Assembly (NCBI RefSeq): GCF_000698575.1
Contig: NZ_JFHD01000004.1
Coordinates: 1-64,000 of the forward strand
From: Caballeronia zhejiangensis
Lineage (GTDB): Bacteria; Pseudomonadota; Gammaproteobacteria; Burkholderiales; Burkholderiaceae
Direction of reading: 5' to 3'
Length of the DNA: 64,000 nucleotides
Shown here: positions 1 to 9,839 of the stretch, piece after piece
Layout of the letters: every line of letters begins with the position of its first letter
Numbering within the stretch: the first letter of the stretch is position 1
Translations under genes and position numbers: made by a program
Notes under the pieces: model-generated
What the model was told of the DNA's origin: nothing
Database searches by the model: none
The model's input: the letters and a program-made list of their open reading frames with translations, nothing else

Positions 1-2889
1 CTGGGCCTCGCGCGCACGGCGCGCTTCTGGGGCACGCTCGCGCACGGCCGTGACGCCGCGAACGCAGGCAAGCCGAAGGACGCCGAACGCTACGCGCGCG
101 AGGCGCTCGCCATCGAGCCGGATAGCGCCGATGCCAAGCTGCTTCTCGCCGATGCGCTGCTCGCACAAGGCGACTGGCGCGCCGCCGAACCGATGCTGCG
201 CGCGCAGCTTGCGGGCCGCGAGCCGAGCCTGTCGGCGCTGAAGAGCACGCGTGCGCTGCTCGAGTCGACCGGACGCGCCGATGAAGTCGAGCCGCTCATC
301 GCCGCGTTGCAAAGCCGTTTCACCGCCGCCGACGATCGCCAAAGCCTGATCGCGATGCGCGCCGATATGGTCGCGAACGAGGCGCAGCAACTCGCCGCGC
401 GCGGCCAGAACGGGCCGGCGGCGCAGAAATACGAGGCGTCGTTGCGCATCGAGCCGGATCAGCCGTGGACGCGCTTCGCGCTTGCGCGGCTGTATCGGGA
501 TATCGGTTTGCCGCAGCTCGGCCGCGCCGTGATGGACGACGGCCTCGCGCGCTCGCCGAACGCCGCGCCGATGGCTTACGCCGCCGCGCTGTATCGCAAT
601 TCGATGGACGATCTGGCGGGCGCGCGCGCCGCGCTCGATGCCGTGCCGCAAGCCGATCGCACTGACGCCATGCGCGCGCTCGCCCGCAATCTCGACGCGC
701 AACAGTCGCTCGCCGATGCCCGCGCCGCCTTCGCGCGCAACGACGCCGACGCCGCCGCCGCCGCGCTCGATCGCGCGCAAGCGCTGGCCGCGGACGATCC
801 CAACCTGCTCGCGTCGATCGGTGCGCTGTATATCGATCGAGGCGACGCGGAGCGCGGCCTCGCGCTGCTGCGCGACTGGATGGCCACGCATCCCGAAGAA
901 ACCGATGCTGACGTGCGCCTGCGCTACGGCGATCTGCTCGGCGGCGCGCGTCGCGAAGATGCGCTGTCGCAGACGCTCGCGCAAGTGCGCGCGGAGCCGA
1001 AGCTCACGCCGCGTCAGCAAGAGCGTCTGGAGGATCAGGCGTTGCGCAGCGTGCTGCGTCAGACCGACGATGCCATCGACGCCGCCGATTACGCGCGTGC
1101 GCGCCGTCTGCTCGATACCGTGAGCGACGCAGGCAAGCGCGACAAGCGCTACGCGTTCGAGCTCGCCGATCTCGCGCGCGCGCAGGGCGATTACGACAGC
1201 GCACGCGCCGCGCTCGCGCCGATGCTCGCGGCATCGCCCGACGATCCCGAAACGCAGCTCATGCTCGCGCGCGTGCTCGACGACAGCGGCGGCATCGGCG
1301 CGCGCAAGGAAGCGCTCGCGATCGTCCGCCGCGTCGCGGATGCCGCGCCGCCCGACGACATCGACACGCGCCTCTCTGCCGCGCGCCGTTTCGCCGCGCT
1401 GCGCCGTCCGCTCGATGCGCAGGCGCTGACGCAGCCGCTACGCGTCGCCTATCCCGAACGCGCGGACGTCACCGTGCAGGCGGGACGCGTCGCGGAGGAC
1501 CTCGGCGAGTACGAGCAGGCGGCGTCGCTGTATCGGCTGTCGATGGAGCAGGAACGCGCGTCGGGCATCGCGCCGGCGTTCAGCGTGCCGGCCGGCTCGG
1601 CACGCGCGACCCCCGCAACGTCCGCCACGCCCGCGCGATCCGCACTCGACGATCTCGATCAGCGCCGCAATCCCGAAGTCGAAACGGCGTGGATACCGGC
1701 GTACAAGTCCGGCGATGCGGGCGTGTCGCAGTATCACGCGCAGCAGGTGCCGCTCTACGTGCAGATTCCGTATCGCTACGACGGGCATTTCTTCGTGCAC
1801 GCGGACGCCGTGCATCTCGACGCGGGCACGCTCGACGTGAGCGGACTCACCGATCAGGCCGGCGCTTCGGCGCCGAGCCTGCCGTACACCATTCAGACCT
1901 TCGGCACGAACGCGGGCTTCTACGACGGCACGGCGGCGTCGGCGAACGCGCTGCGCCAATATCTGACGAACTCGCCCGTCACGACCGGCGATCTGCATCA
2001 GCACGCGAACGGTCTCGGCGGCGGCTTCGGCTATCTGTCCGATGCGTGGCGCGTCGATCTCGGCTCGACGCCGATCGGCTTTCCGGTGCATTACCTCGTC
2101 GGCGGCGCGCGCTACAGGTTCGATGCCGGTCCGGCGAGCCTGTCGATAGCGGCGTCGCGGCGTGCGGTCACGAGCAGCGAGCTGTCCTACGCCGGTCTCA
2201 CCGATCCGCTCACGCACGTCGTCTGGGGCGGCGTGCGGCGCGACGGCATCGACCTGCATGTGAGCGTCGATGTCGGCAGGACGAACGTATTCGCCGATAT
2301 CGGCGTGGCCGAGCTGAGCGGGCGCAACGTCGCGAGCAATCAGGAATTCACGCTGCGCACGGGCTTCACCGTGCCGGTGTATCGGCGCGCGACGATGCGC
2401 GTGCAGACCGGCCTCGTCGGCAATGCCTGGCATTACACCGACAACCTGCGCTACTACACGTTCGGGCAGGGCGGCTATTACAGCCCGCAGCGCTATCTGT
2501 CGCTCGGCGTGCCGATCGAATGGATGGGCAAGCGTAACGGCTTCACCTGGGACATCGCGGCGACGGCGGGCGTCTCGAATTCGTACGAGAAGAACTCGCC
2601 GTATTTCCCGAACGGCCTGCCGGCGGTAGCGGGACTCTCGCCGGTCGATACGAGCAGCCTGATTTATCCCGGCGGCTCGACGCGTGGCGTGAGCTTTTCG
2701 TACGGACTCGGGGCGACGGTCGAATATCGGCTGAATCCGCAACTGGCGCTGGGCGCGCGCGTGTCCATCGACCATTCGCACGACTATGCGCCGAGCGCCG
2801 GGATGATCTACGCGCGCTTCGCGTTCTCGCCGCGCAAGGACGATTACCGCATCAGCCCGCAGCCGGTGCGGCTGTATTCGAGTTATTGA
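1..2889 (+). CDS. bcsC: Cellulose synthase outer-membrane/TPR subunit BcsC, 5' end outside the window
   Basis: The reading frame is open from the first base, so the start and signal peptide lie upstream; 962 codons are visible. The first ~500 residues are a run of alanine-rich TPR repeats (helix pairs with the A-x-A-L-x-I-x-P-D pattern). After a low-complexity Ala/Thr/Pro linker (near 1590-1650), the last ~400 residues match the BcsC C-terminal domain: alternating beta strands ending in an aromatic outer-membrane signature (R-L-Y-S-S-Y at the end). In the family, the TPR part spans the periplasm and the 16-strand barrel exports the glucan chain. bcsE begins 13 bases after its stop. bcsB and bcsZ are not in the window and are expected upstream. 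Confidence 0.93.
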   Translation: MGLARTARFWGTLAHGRDAANAGKPKDAERYAREALAIEPDSADAKLLLADALLAQGDWRAAEPMLRAQLAGREPSLSALKSTRALLESTGRADEVEPLIAALQSRFTAADDRQSLIAMRADMVANEAQQLAARGQNGPAAQKYEASLRIEPDQPWTRFALARLYRDIGLPQLGRAVMDDGLARSPNAAPMAYAAALYRNSMDDLAGARAALDAVPQADRTDAMRALARNLDAQQSLADARAAFARNDADAAAAALDRAQALAADDPNLLASIGALYIDRGDAERGLALLRDWMATHPEETDADVRLRYGDLLGGARREDALSQTLAQVRAEPKLTPRQQERLEDQALRSVLRQTDDAIDAADYARARRLLDTVSDAGKRDKRYAFELADLARAQGDYDSARAALAPMLAASPDDPETQLMLARVLDDSGGIGARKEALAIVRRVADAAPPDDIDTRLSAARRFAALRRPLDAQALTQPLRVAYPERADVTVQAGRVAEDLGEYEQAASLYRLSMEQERASGIAPAFSVPAGSARATPATSATPARSALDDLDQRRNPEVETAWIPAYKSGDAGVSQYHAQQVPLYVQIPYRYDGHFFVHADAVHLDAGTLDVSGLTDQAGASAPSLPYTIQTFGTNAGFYDGTAASANALRQYLTNSPVTTGDLHQHANGLGGGFGYLSDAWRVDLGSTPIGFPVHYLVGGARYRFDAGPASLSIAASRRAVTSSELSYAGLTDPLTHVVWGGVRRDGIDLHVSVDVGRTNVFADIGVAELSGRNVASNQEFTLRTGFTVPVYRRATMRVQTGLVGNAWHYTDNLRYYTFGQGGYYSPQRYLSLGVPIEWMGKRNGFTWDIAATAGVSNSYEKNSPYFPNGLPAVAGLSPVDTSSLIYPGGSTRGVSFSYGLGATVEYRLNPQLALGARVSIDHSHDYAPSAGMIYARFAFSPRKDDYRISPQPVRLYSSY

Positions 2890-2902
2890 GGAACGGATTG
2901 CC

Positions 2903-4759
2903 GTGAACGACGAATCGAACCGATCCAGTGGCGCAACGAGCCTCATCGCCGCGTTTGCGCGCTTCGTGCGCGCGCGCGTCGCGGGCCGCGATGCCGCGCC
3001 GGGCCGCATCGGCGTCGATGCGCTTCCCGACGATCTCGCCGTGCTCGCGCCGGGCGCGCTCTACGCGGTGCACGTCGCGCCGCGTTCGCCCGAATGCGAT
3101 GCGCTCATCTGGGCCACGGCGCGGGCCGCGAACACGCGCCATGTGAGCGTCGTGCTCGCGCGCGAGCGTGCGGAAGCGGCGGCGCGTGCGCGCGAACTGG
3201 GCTTTTCGGGCGCGGCGGCGCAAGGCTGGCCGCGCCGACTGAACGTGCTCGCGATGCCGAACGAAGCCGCATCCGCCGATGCCGATTCTGAACCGCCCGC
3301 TCTCGCGCTCGCGCGCCTTTACGGCGGCCTGCGCGCGCTCAAGCGCTTCGGCTTTCGCGCGAACGCGCTGTATATCGTCGAAGGCGCGGAGCGCTGGTTC
3401 TCGTGGCGCGATCCGGCGGCGCTCGCGCGCGAAGGACGGCTGTTGTCGAGCTGGTGCGAGACGCGCGGCATCACGATGATCCTGCTGCTCGGCGACGCCG
3501 CCAGCGATGACGATTTGGACATCGACGAAACTCAGGCTTCGGCAAGCCGCAGCGAACTGAACGGCGCGTGCGCGGGCGTTGCGCGCGTGCGGCGCTCGCA
3601 CGGCGAACTGCTGTGGCAAGTCGATTTCTGGCGCGCGGGCCGCGCGCTCGCCACCGGCGACGTGCACGCGTTGCGCTTCAACGAAGCCGGCCGCCTGAGC
3701 ATCGCCGCGCCCGAGCGCGCGGGCGATGCGCGCCGCGATGCGCGTCTCGCGCCGGACGAAGCGCGCGTCGTCGTGAGCCGCGCGGTCGTCGGCGACGAGG
3801 CTTGGGTGCCGCGCGACTGGGAAGTGCTCGCGGACCGCGATGCCGTCGTCGCCGCCTGCGATGGCGCGCGCGGCGCGACCGTCGTGCTCGCGCATCGCAA
3901 CGGCGCGCAGTTCGAAGCGCTGTGCGCCGCCGTGCACACGCTGCGCCGCCGCTGCGGACGCGCGCTCAAAATCGCCGTGGTCGAACGCGGCGAAGTGCTG
4001 CGTCATCAATATGAATTGCTGATGCTGAGCCTCGGCGCGAATCTTGTCGTCGGGCGCGACGTGCCGTTCTCGCGGCTCGAATCGCTGTTGCAGTCGCTGC
4101 AAGGCCAGCTCTACACGCGTCCGCTTTTGTCGGATTACCGCACGGCGCTCGCCGCGTCGCTCGCCGATGCCGCGCTCGGCTATCAGAACGTGGCGGCGTT
4201 CTGCGCGCAGACGCAAGGCGCGCTCGCACGCGGCGCGGTGCTGCGTCTGCCGCATGTGCTCGTGAAGCTGACGCTGCCGCCTGCGCTCGCTCACGTCGAT
4301 GCGCTCGCGTGGTGCCGTCCGCGCCGCGCGGGCGATGTCTTCACGGCGGACGCGTCGCATCTGTACGTGTTCCTGTTCGGCTGCCGTCTCGCCGATGCCG
4401 ACGCCGCGCTCGCGCGCATCTTCACCGTGCCGGTGGAGCGCGTGGCGAAGGACGTCACGTATCTGTCGGACGACGGCATCGGCGCGCAATTGCAGGCGCT
4501 CGAAGCGGAGAACCGGCGCGCGCCGTCGGCGGATTACAGCGATCTGTTCGCCGCGACCGCGCCCGTCATCGCGATGGAAGACAAGGCGGATGCGGCTACG
4601 GAAAGCGAATCCGTGCGCCGCTCGCGCGCGGAACTCGACGCGCTCGACGCCGTGCTGAACCAAGAAGCGCGCAGGAACGCGACCGACGAAGGTCCGTTGC
4701 ATCCGCCCGCGCGCCGCGCCGTGCGTGCGCATATGCCGCTCGCCGAACCGGGAAACTGA
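2903..4759 (+). CDS. bcsE: Cellulose biosynthesis c-di-GMP-binding protein BcsE
   Basis: 618 residues, starting with GTG preceded by an AGGA Shine-Dalgarno. In E. coli BcsE is a cytosolic regulator that binds c-di-GMP through its GIL domain and boosts cellulose synthesis through BcsF at the membrane. The RxGD motif of the GIL domain is present as R475-A-G-D478, followed by the expected strand-helix segment (V-F-L-F-G-C-R). The N-terminal two-thirds resemble the degenerate receiver/NTPase-like parts of the family, with several Ala/Arg-rich stretches. The ~90 residues after the GIL domain are acidic and Ala-rich and probably disordered. It sits between bcsC and bcsF in one operon. The family call rests on the motif, the size and the neighbours. 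Confidence 0.88.
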   Translation: MNDESNRSSGATSLIAAFARFVRARVAGRDAAPGRIGVDALPDDLAVLAPGALYAVHVAPRSPECDALIWATARAANTRHVSVVLARERAEAAARARELGFSGAAAQGWPRRLNVLAMPNEAASADADSEPPALALARLYGGLRALKRFGFRANALYIVEGAERWFSWRDPAALAREGRLLSSWCETRGITMILLLGDAASDDDLDIDETQASASRSELNGACAGVARVRRSHGELLWQVDFWRAGRALATGDVHALRFNEAGRLSIAAPERAGDARRDARLAPDEARVVVSRAVVGDEAWVPRDWEVLADRDAVVAACDGARGATVVLAHRNGAQFEALCAAVHTLRRRCGRALKIAVVERGEVLRHQYELLMLSLGANLVVGRDVPFSRLESLLQSLQGQLYTRPLLSDYRTALAASLADAALGYQNVAAFCAQTQGALARGAVLRLPHVLVKLTLPPALAHVDALAWCRPRRAGDVFTADASHLYVFLFGCRLADADAALARIFTVPVERVAKDVTYLSDDGIGAQLQALEAENRRAPSADYSDLFAATAPVIAMEDKADAATESESVRRSRAELDALDAVLNQEARRNATDEGPLHPPARRAVRAHMPLAEPGN

Positions 4760-4763
4760 AACG

Positions 4764-4976
4764 ATGGACACCTTGCTCATTTCGATGCTGATCGGCGTGC
4801 TGGCCGGCGTGCCCGCGTGGATCGTCTGGCAGCGCGCGGGCGCGCGGCGCGGTCTCGTAGCCGCGCGTGGTTACGATCCGCGCGACGCGGTGCCGTGCCG
4901 CATCGAGCCGGTCGTGCTCAACGCGCGTCTCGTCCCCGATGTCGATGCCGCGCCGAAGGACGCCTCCCGCCCATGA
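4764..4976 (+). CDS. bcsF: Cellulose biosynthesis membrane protein BcsF
   Basis: A 70-residue protein with a single N-terminal membrane helix (about residues 3-21: L-L-I-S-M-L-I-G-V-L-A-G-V-P-A-W-I-V) and a short basic, then acidic, cytosolic tail. This is the BcsF pattern; in E. coli it recruits BcsE to the synthase. The ATG at 4764 lies 4 bases after the bcsE stop and fits the operon spacing. The stop overlaps the bcsQ start as ATGA (4973-4976), implying translational coupling. Confidence 0.85.
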   Translation: MDTLLISMLIGVLAGVPAWIVWQRAGARRGLVAARGYDPRDAVPCRIEPVVLNARLVPDVDAAPKDASRP

Positions 4977-5740
4977 AAACCATCGCGCTCATTTCGACGG
5001 CGGGCGGCGCGGGCCGCACGACGCTCGCCGCATCGCTCGCGACGCTGCTCGCCCGGCGCGGCCGTGCCGTGGTCGCGCTCGACTTCGATCCGCAGAACAT
5101 GCTCGGCGCGTATCTCGGGCTGGACGCGTTCGCGGCGGAAGGCATCGGCGGCGCGCTCGCCGATCCGTCGCGCAAGTGGCACGAATCGACCTGGCGCAAC
5201 GAGGACGGCGTGCTGTTCGTGCCGCACGGCGGTCTCACGCCCGCGCGATCCGCCGCGTGCGAAGCGCGTCTTTGCGAGCATCCGCGATGGCTCGAACGCA
5301 CGATCGGCGAGATCGGCTTGCCGGAGACCGGCGTCGTGCTGATCGATACGCCGCGCTATCCGTGCTCGCATGCGGATCACGCCGCGCGCGCCGCCGATCT
5401 CGTGCTCGCCGTGTGCCCGCCTGAGCCGGCTGCGTGCGCGACGCTCGTCGCGCGTTTGCCCGCGCTGCGGGAATCGTGCGCGGATGTGCGTCTCGTCGTG
5501 AATCGCCTGAATCCCGCCCGCGCGATGCAGCGCGACGCGCTCGCGATGCTGCGCGGCGCGACCGGGAACATGCCGCTCGCGCAACGCATTCATCTGGAAG
5601 CGTCGATGCCCGAGGCATTTTCGCGCGGCGCGTGGATTTTCGACGAAGCGCCGCATCTGCAGGCGTCGCACGATCTGCACGGTCTCGCGCAGCACGTCGA
5701 TGCGTGGCTGCCCGCGCTCACCGCGAGCGAGACGGCATGA
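4973..5740 (+). CDS. bcsQ: Cellulose biosynthesis MinD/ParA-like protein BcsQ
   Basis: 255 residues with a SIMIBI/ParA fold: P-loop at residues 10-17 (A-G-G-A-G-R-T-T), a switch-type D-F-D-P at about 40 (L-D-F-D-P-Q-N), and L-I-D-T-P near 125. In E. coli, BcsQ with BcsR is an essential cytoplasmic part of the secretion complex and helps place it at the pole. The usual P-loop lysine is an arginine here (G-R-T-T); the E. coli protein, as I recall it, also lacks this lysine, so the change is probably tolerated. It is coupled by 4-base overlaps to bcsF before it and bcsA after it. Confidence 0.9.
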   Translation: MKTIALISTAGGAGRTTLAASLATLLARRGRAVVALDFDPQNMLGAYLGLDAFAAEGIGGALADPSRKWHESTWRNEDGVLFVPHGGLTPARSAACEARLCEHPRWLERTIGEIGLPETGVVLIDTPRYPCSHADHAARAADLVLAVCPPEPAACATLVARLPALRESCADVRLVVNRLNPARAMQRDALAMLRGATGNMPLAQRIHLEASMPEAFSRGAWIFDEAPHLQASHDLHGLAQHVDAWLPALTASETA

Positions 5741-8268
5741 AGCGCGAACCAGGCTCCCGCTCGAACCGCGCGATCGGCTGGATCGCGCGCGGGCTCGGCG
5801 TGCCCGACACGCGCTCGGCGTTCGACTGGTGCGTGCGTCTCTTCTTCAAGCCGCCGCGCGCGGGCAAGCGCGACATCGCGCGGGACATGCTGCGCGCGTT
5901 CGTGCTCGCGTGGGCGCGCGAGTGGGGCGTCATCGACGTGCGCAATCCTTGGGCGTGGCTGCTGCGCGCGTTCGTGCGCCCGCCGCGCGAAAACGCGAAG
6001 CCGCTCGCCGCGTATGCGCGGGCCGCGCTCGGCCTGATCGAACGCGCGCTCACGCCGCTCGCTCTCGCGCTGATGTGGATGAAGCGCCGCATCGATGCCG
6101 CCATCGACGGACTGCCGTGGGCGCGCTTCGGCGCGCGGCTCGAGGGCGGCGCGAATGTCATCGGCAAGAAGCGCTGGATGCTGCCCGCGCTCGTCGTGAT
6201 CGGCGGATTGCTGTGGGCGGTCGTCGGCACGTCGCCGCTCGCGTCGGGAAGCCAGTTCGTGTTCTTCGCCGTGCTGATGATCGCGGCGCTCGTCATCCGC
6301 CGCATTCCGGGGCGCATGCCGGTGCTGATTCTCGCGTCGCTCGCGCTGCTCGTCACCGCGCGCTACGTCTGGTGGCGCACGACCGAGACGCTCGACTTCC
6401 GCACGCCCGGCGAGGCGATCGTCGGCTACGCGCTCTTCGGCGCGGAAGCCTATACGTGGATGATCCTGCTGTTCGGCTTCGTGCAGACCGCGTGGCCGCT
6501 CGAACGCGCCGTGTCGAAGCTGCCCGACGATCCCGCCGACTGGCCGAGCGTCGATGTCTTCATTCCGACCTACAACGAGCCGCTGTCGGTCGTGAAGCCG
6601 ACGCTTTTCGCCGCTCAAGGCATCGACTGGCCGCGCGACAAGCTCAATATCTGGCTGCTCGACGACGGCCATCGTCCGGAGTTCGAGGCGCTCGCGCGGG
6701 CGGCGGGCATCGGCTACATCACGCGCGACGACAATCAGCACGCGAAGGCGGGCAACATCAATCGCGCGCTCGCGAAGACGCACGGCGAATACATCGCCAT
6801 TTTCGATTGCGATCACGTCCCCACGCGCTCCTTCCTGCAAGCGACGATGGGCACCTTCTTCGCCGATCCGAAATGCGCGCTCGTGCAGACGCCGCATCAC
6901 TTCTTCTCGCCCGATCCGTTCGAGCGCAATCTCGACACGTTCCGCCGCGTGCCGAACGAAGGCAATCTGTTTTACGGGCTCGTGCAGGCGGGCAACGATC
7001 TCTGGAACGCGACGTTCTTCTGCGGCTCGTGCGCGGTCATCAAGCGCGCGCCGCTGGAAGAGGTCGGCGGCATCGCGGTCGAAACCGTGACCGAAGACGC
7101 GCACACGGCGCTCAAGCTGCATCGGCGCGGCTATACGACGGCGTATCTGCCGACGGTGCAGGCCGCCGGTCTCGCCACCGAAAGCCTCGCGAGCCACATC
7201 AAGCAGCGCACGCGCTGGGCGCGCGGCATGGCGCAGATTTTTCGCATCGACAATCCGTTTTTCGGGCGCGGGCTGAACTTCTTTCAGCGCCTGTGCTACG
7301 GCAACGCGATGCTGCACTTCTTCTACGGCATTCCGCGCCTCGTGTTCCTCACCATGCCGATGTGGTACCTCTTCTTCCAGATGTACTTCATCAACGCGGC
7401 GGCGACGACCATCGCGGGTTTCGTGCTGCCGTACATCGTCATCGCGAACATCGCGAACTCGCGGATGCAGGGCAAGTTCCGGCATTCGTTCTGGGCCGAA
7501 GTCTATGAGTCGGTGCTCGCGTGGTATATCGCGCTGCCGACGACCATCGCGTTCTTCAGCCCGAAGCATGGCAAGTTCAACGTGACGGACAAGGGCGGGC
7601 GCATCGACGAGACGTATATCGACTGGGCGATGAGCAAGCCGTATCTCGTGCTGCTCGGCCTGAACGCGTTCGCGATGTCCGTCGGCATCGTGAAGCTGAT
7701 CGCCGGCGCGGGCGACGAAGACGCGACCATCCTGATGAACGTGTTCTGGACGCTCTACAACCTCGTGATGCTCGGCGCGGCGGTGAGCGTCGCGCGCGAG
7801 GCGAAGCAGGTGCGCGTCACGCATCGCATCGCGATGAACATGCCCGCGACGCTCGTGCTCAACGACGGCAGCAGCATCGCGTGCAGCACGAGCGATTACT
7901 CGACAGGCGGGCTCGGGCTCGTCGTCGGCGAAGGATTGCTCTCGCTCGAAACCGGCGACACGCTCGGCGTCGTCGTGAGCCGCGGCGAGCGGCAGTTTCA
8001 CTTTCCGGTGCGCGTGACGCGCCTTTCCGGCACGCATCTGGGCGTGCGCTTCGATTCGCTCACGCTCGAAGACGAGCGCCGTCTCGTGCAATGCACGTTC
8101 GGCCGCGCGGATGCGTGGATCGAATGGGACGAGCGCACCGAAGACGACGCGCCGCTCAAGGGCCTGAAGGAAGTGCTGCTGATGGGCTTCGAAGGCTATG
8201 CGCGGCTGTTCGGCGGAGCGCGCCGCGCGCTGCTCGACAAGCTCGCGCTCGATGGCCGCCGCTACTGA
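5737..8268 (+). CDS. bcsA: Cellulose synthase catalytic subunit BcsA (UDP-forming)
   Basis: 843 residues, close to the length of E. coli BcsA. It polymerises glucose from UDP-glucose and moves the chain across the inner membrane. Four catalytic motifs are intact: D309-D310, D357-C-D359, T452-E-D454 and Q490-R-T-R493-W494. Membrane helices flank the GT2 domain (around 150-235 before it, 510-660 after it). The C-terminal PilZ domain carries both c-di-GMP motifs, R693-V-T-H-R697 and D720-Y-S-T-G-G725, so allosteric activation by c-di-GMP is expected. The ATG overlaps the bcsQ stop as ATGA. BcsB, which completes the enzyme, must be encoded outside the window. Confidence 0.97.
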   Translation: MKREPGSRSNRAIGWIARGLGVPDTRSAFDWCVRLFFKPPRAGKRDIARDMLRAFVLAWAREWGVIDVRNPWAWLLRAFVRPPRENAKPLAAYARAALGLIERALTPLALALMWMKRRIDAAIDGLPWARFGARLEGGANVIGKKRWMLPALVVIGGLLWAVVGTSPLASGSQFVFFAVLMIAALVIRRIPGRMPVLILASLALLVTARYVWWRTTETLDFRTPGEAIVGYALFGAEAYTWMILLFGFVQTAWPLERAVSKLPDDPADWPSVDVFIPTYNEPLSVVKPTLFAAQGIDWPRDKLNIWLLDDGHRPEFEALARAAGIGYITRDDNQHAKAGNINRALAKTHGEYIAIFDCDHVPTRSFLQATMGTFFADPKCALVQTPHHFFSPDPFERNLDTFRRVPNEGNLFYGLVQAGNDLWNATFFCGSCAVIKRAPLEEVGGIAVETVTEDAHTALKLHRRGYTTAYLPTVQAAGLATESLASHIKQRTRWARGMAQIFRIDNPFFGRGLNFFQRLCYGNAMLHFFYGIPRLVFLTMPMWYLFFQMYFINAAATTIAGFVLPYIVIANIANSRMQGKFRHSFWAEVYESVLAWYIALPTTIAFFSPKHGKFNVTDKGGRIDETYIDWAMSKPYLVLLGLNAFAMSVGIVKLIAGAGDEDATILMNVFWTLYNLVMLGAAVSVAREAKQVRVTHRIAMNMPATLVLNDGSSIACSTSDYSTGGLGLVVGEGLLSLETGDTLGVVVSRGERQFHFPVRVTRLSGTHLGVRFDSLTLEDERRLVQCTFGRADAWIEWDERTEDDAPLKGLKEVLLMGFEGYARLFGGARRALLDKLALDGRRY

Positions 8269-8282
8269 CAAGAAGAACGAAG

Positions 8283-9839
8283 ATGACCTTCTGGAACCTG
8301 TATTTCATCATCAAGATCGCGCTCTTTTCGACGGGGCATCTGAAGCCGATATGGCTCGCGAACATCGCGTTCGCGGTGGCGCTCGCCGCGAGCTCGCCGC
8401 TGCGCTCGCGCATCTGGCGGGCGGTGCGGTTCGTCGCCGGGCTCGGCATCGGTTTGCCGCTGATGTATCGCGAGGCGAACGTGCCGCCGTTCGGCCGCAT
8501 CGTCGAGGAATTCGGCAATCTCACGACCTTCAGCTTCGGCTACTGGCTCGAGTTGCTGCCGCGCTTTCTTCCGCCGATGCTGCTCGCCGTCGCGCTCGGT
8601 CTGCTCGTCGCGTATCTCGTCGTCAATCGCTGGCTGCGCGTCGCGACCTTCGTGATGATCGCGCTCGTCGCGCTGCCGGTGTGGCAGGGCGCGAATGCGG
8701 TGCTCGCGCGCATCGAGGCGAAGCCGCAGGGCAATGCCGTTGCCGCAACTAACCGTCAATCCGCGGACCCCCTGGATTACAACGCGACGCTCGCGGCATT
8801 CAGGGCGAAGGAGTCGCAGCGACAGGTGAGCTTCGGTCATCTGTCGAGCGATCCGAAAGAGCAGTTCGACGTGATCGTGCTGCACATCTGCTCGCTGTCG
8901 TGGGACGACCTCGATGTATCGAAGGAGCGCAATCATCCGTTCCTGTCGCACTTCGACTATCTGTTCACGAACTTCAGCACGGCGGCGAGCTACAGCGGCC
9001 CGGCGGCGATTCGCGTGCTGCGCGCGTCGTGCGGACAGGAAGCGCACGCCGATCTGTACAAGGATGCGCCCGCGCAGTGTCATCTGATGGCCGATCTTGC
9101 GCAGGCCGGCTACACGCCGCAGGTCACGTTCAATCACGACGGCCACTTCGACAACTTCACGCAGCTCGTGAAGGAGAACATCGGCGTGCCGAACGTGCCT
9201 TTCGTGCCGAACACGGCCGCGCCCGTCGCGATGCACGCGTTCGACGGCTCGCCGATCATGGACGATTACGGCACGCTCGCGAACTGGTACGCAGAGCGCG
9301 CGCGGGAGCCGGGACCGGTCGCGCTGTACTACAACACGATCAGCCTGCACGACGGCAACCGCCTGCCGAACAACAAGATGACGAGCCTCGAGTCGTATCC
9401 GCTGCGCGTGGCGAAGCTGATGAGCGATTTCGACAAGTTCGCCGATCTGATCCAGCAATCGGGGCGGCGCGCGGTGATCGTGTTCGTGCCCGAGCACGGC
9501 GCGGCGCTGCGCGGCGACGCCAATCAGGTCGCGGGCCTGCGCGAGATTCCGACGCCGAGCGTGATCCACGGGCCGGTGGGCGTGCGGCTCGTCGGCTTCA
9601 CGGGCAATCACGGCGCGACGACCGTCATCGATCAGCCGACCGGGCATCTCGCCATCGCGCAATTGCTGTCGAACCTCGTGTCGAACAGTCCGTTCAAGGC
9701 GGGCGTCACGCTGTCGCAATACGCGGCCAATCTGCCGCAGACGCCGATGATCGGCGAGAACGAAGGCACCGTCACGATGAAGACCGCGACGGGCTATGTC
9801 GTGAAGACGCCGGACGGCGTATGGGTGGATCAGAAATGA
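8283..9839 (+). CDS. bcsG: Cellulose phosphoethanolamine transferase BcsG
   Basis: 518 residues. An N-terminal part with about four to five membrane helices (residues 1-145) is followed by a periplasmic alkaline-phosphatase-like domain. The segment Y-S-G-P-A-A-I-R-V-L-R-A-S-C-G matches the BcsG signature, and S238 is the nucleophile (equivalent to Ser278 in E. coli). Further metal-site candidates are the E-H-G near residue 405 and the H near 445. The enzyme moves phosphoethanolamine from phosphatidylethanolamine onto cellulose. Its presence with bcsE and bcsF predicts pEtN-cellulose. It starts 14 bases after bcsA and ends in an ATGA overlap with bcsR. Confidence 0.93.
   Translation: MTFWNLYFIIKIALFSTGHLKPIWLANIAFAVALAASSPLRSRIWRAVRFVAGLGIGLPLMYREANVPPFGRIVEEFGNLTTFSFGYWLELLPRFLPPMLLAVALGLLVAYLVVNRWLRVATFVMIALVALPVWQGANAVLARIEAKPQGNAVAATNRQSADPLDYNATLAAFRAKESQRQVSFGHLSSDPKEQFDVIVLHICSLSWDDLDVSKERNHPFLSHFDYLFTNFSTAASYSGPAAIRVLRASCGQEAHADLYKDAPAQCHLMADLAQAGYTPQVTFNHDGHFDNFTQLVKENIGVPNVPFVPNTAAPVAMHAFDGSPIMDDYGTLANWYAERAREPGPVALYYNTISLHDGNRLPNNKMTSLESYPLRVAKLMSDFDKFADLIQQSGRRAVIVFVPEHGAALRGDANQVAGLREIPTPSVIHGPVGVRLVGFTGNHGATTVIDQPTGHLAIAQLLSNLVSNSPFKAGVTLSQYAANLPQTPMIGENEGTVTMKTATGYVVKTPDGVWVDQK

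Noticed and set aside
2852..4780. A 642-codon minus-strand frame opposite bcsE.
   Set aside because: Antisense shadow; Arg-rich, no motif, and it overlaps an operon gene with good start and motifs.
5590..8271. An 893-codon minus-strand frame opposite bcsA.
   Set aside because: Antisense shadow of a gene with all catalytic motifs on the plus strand.
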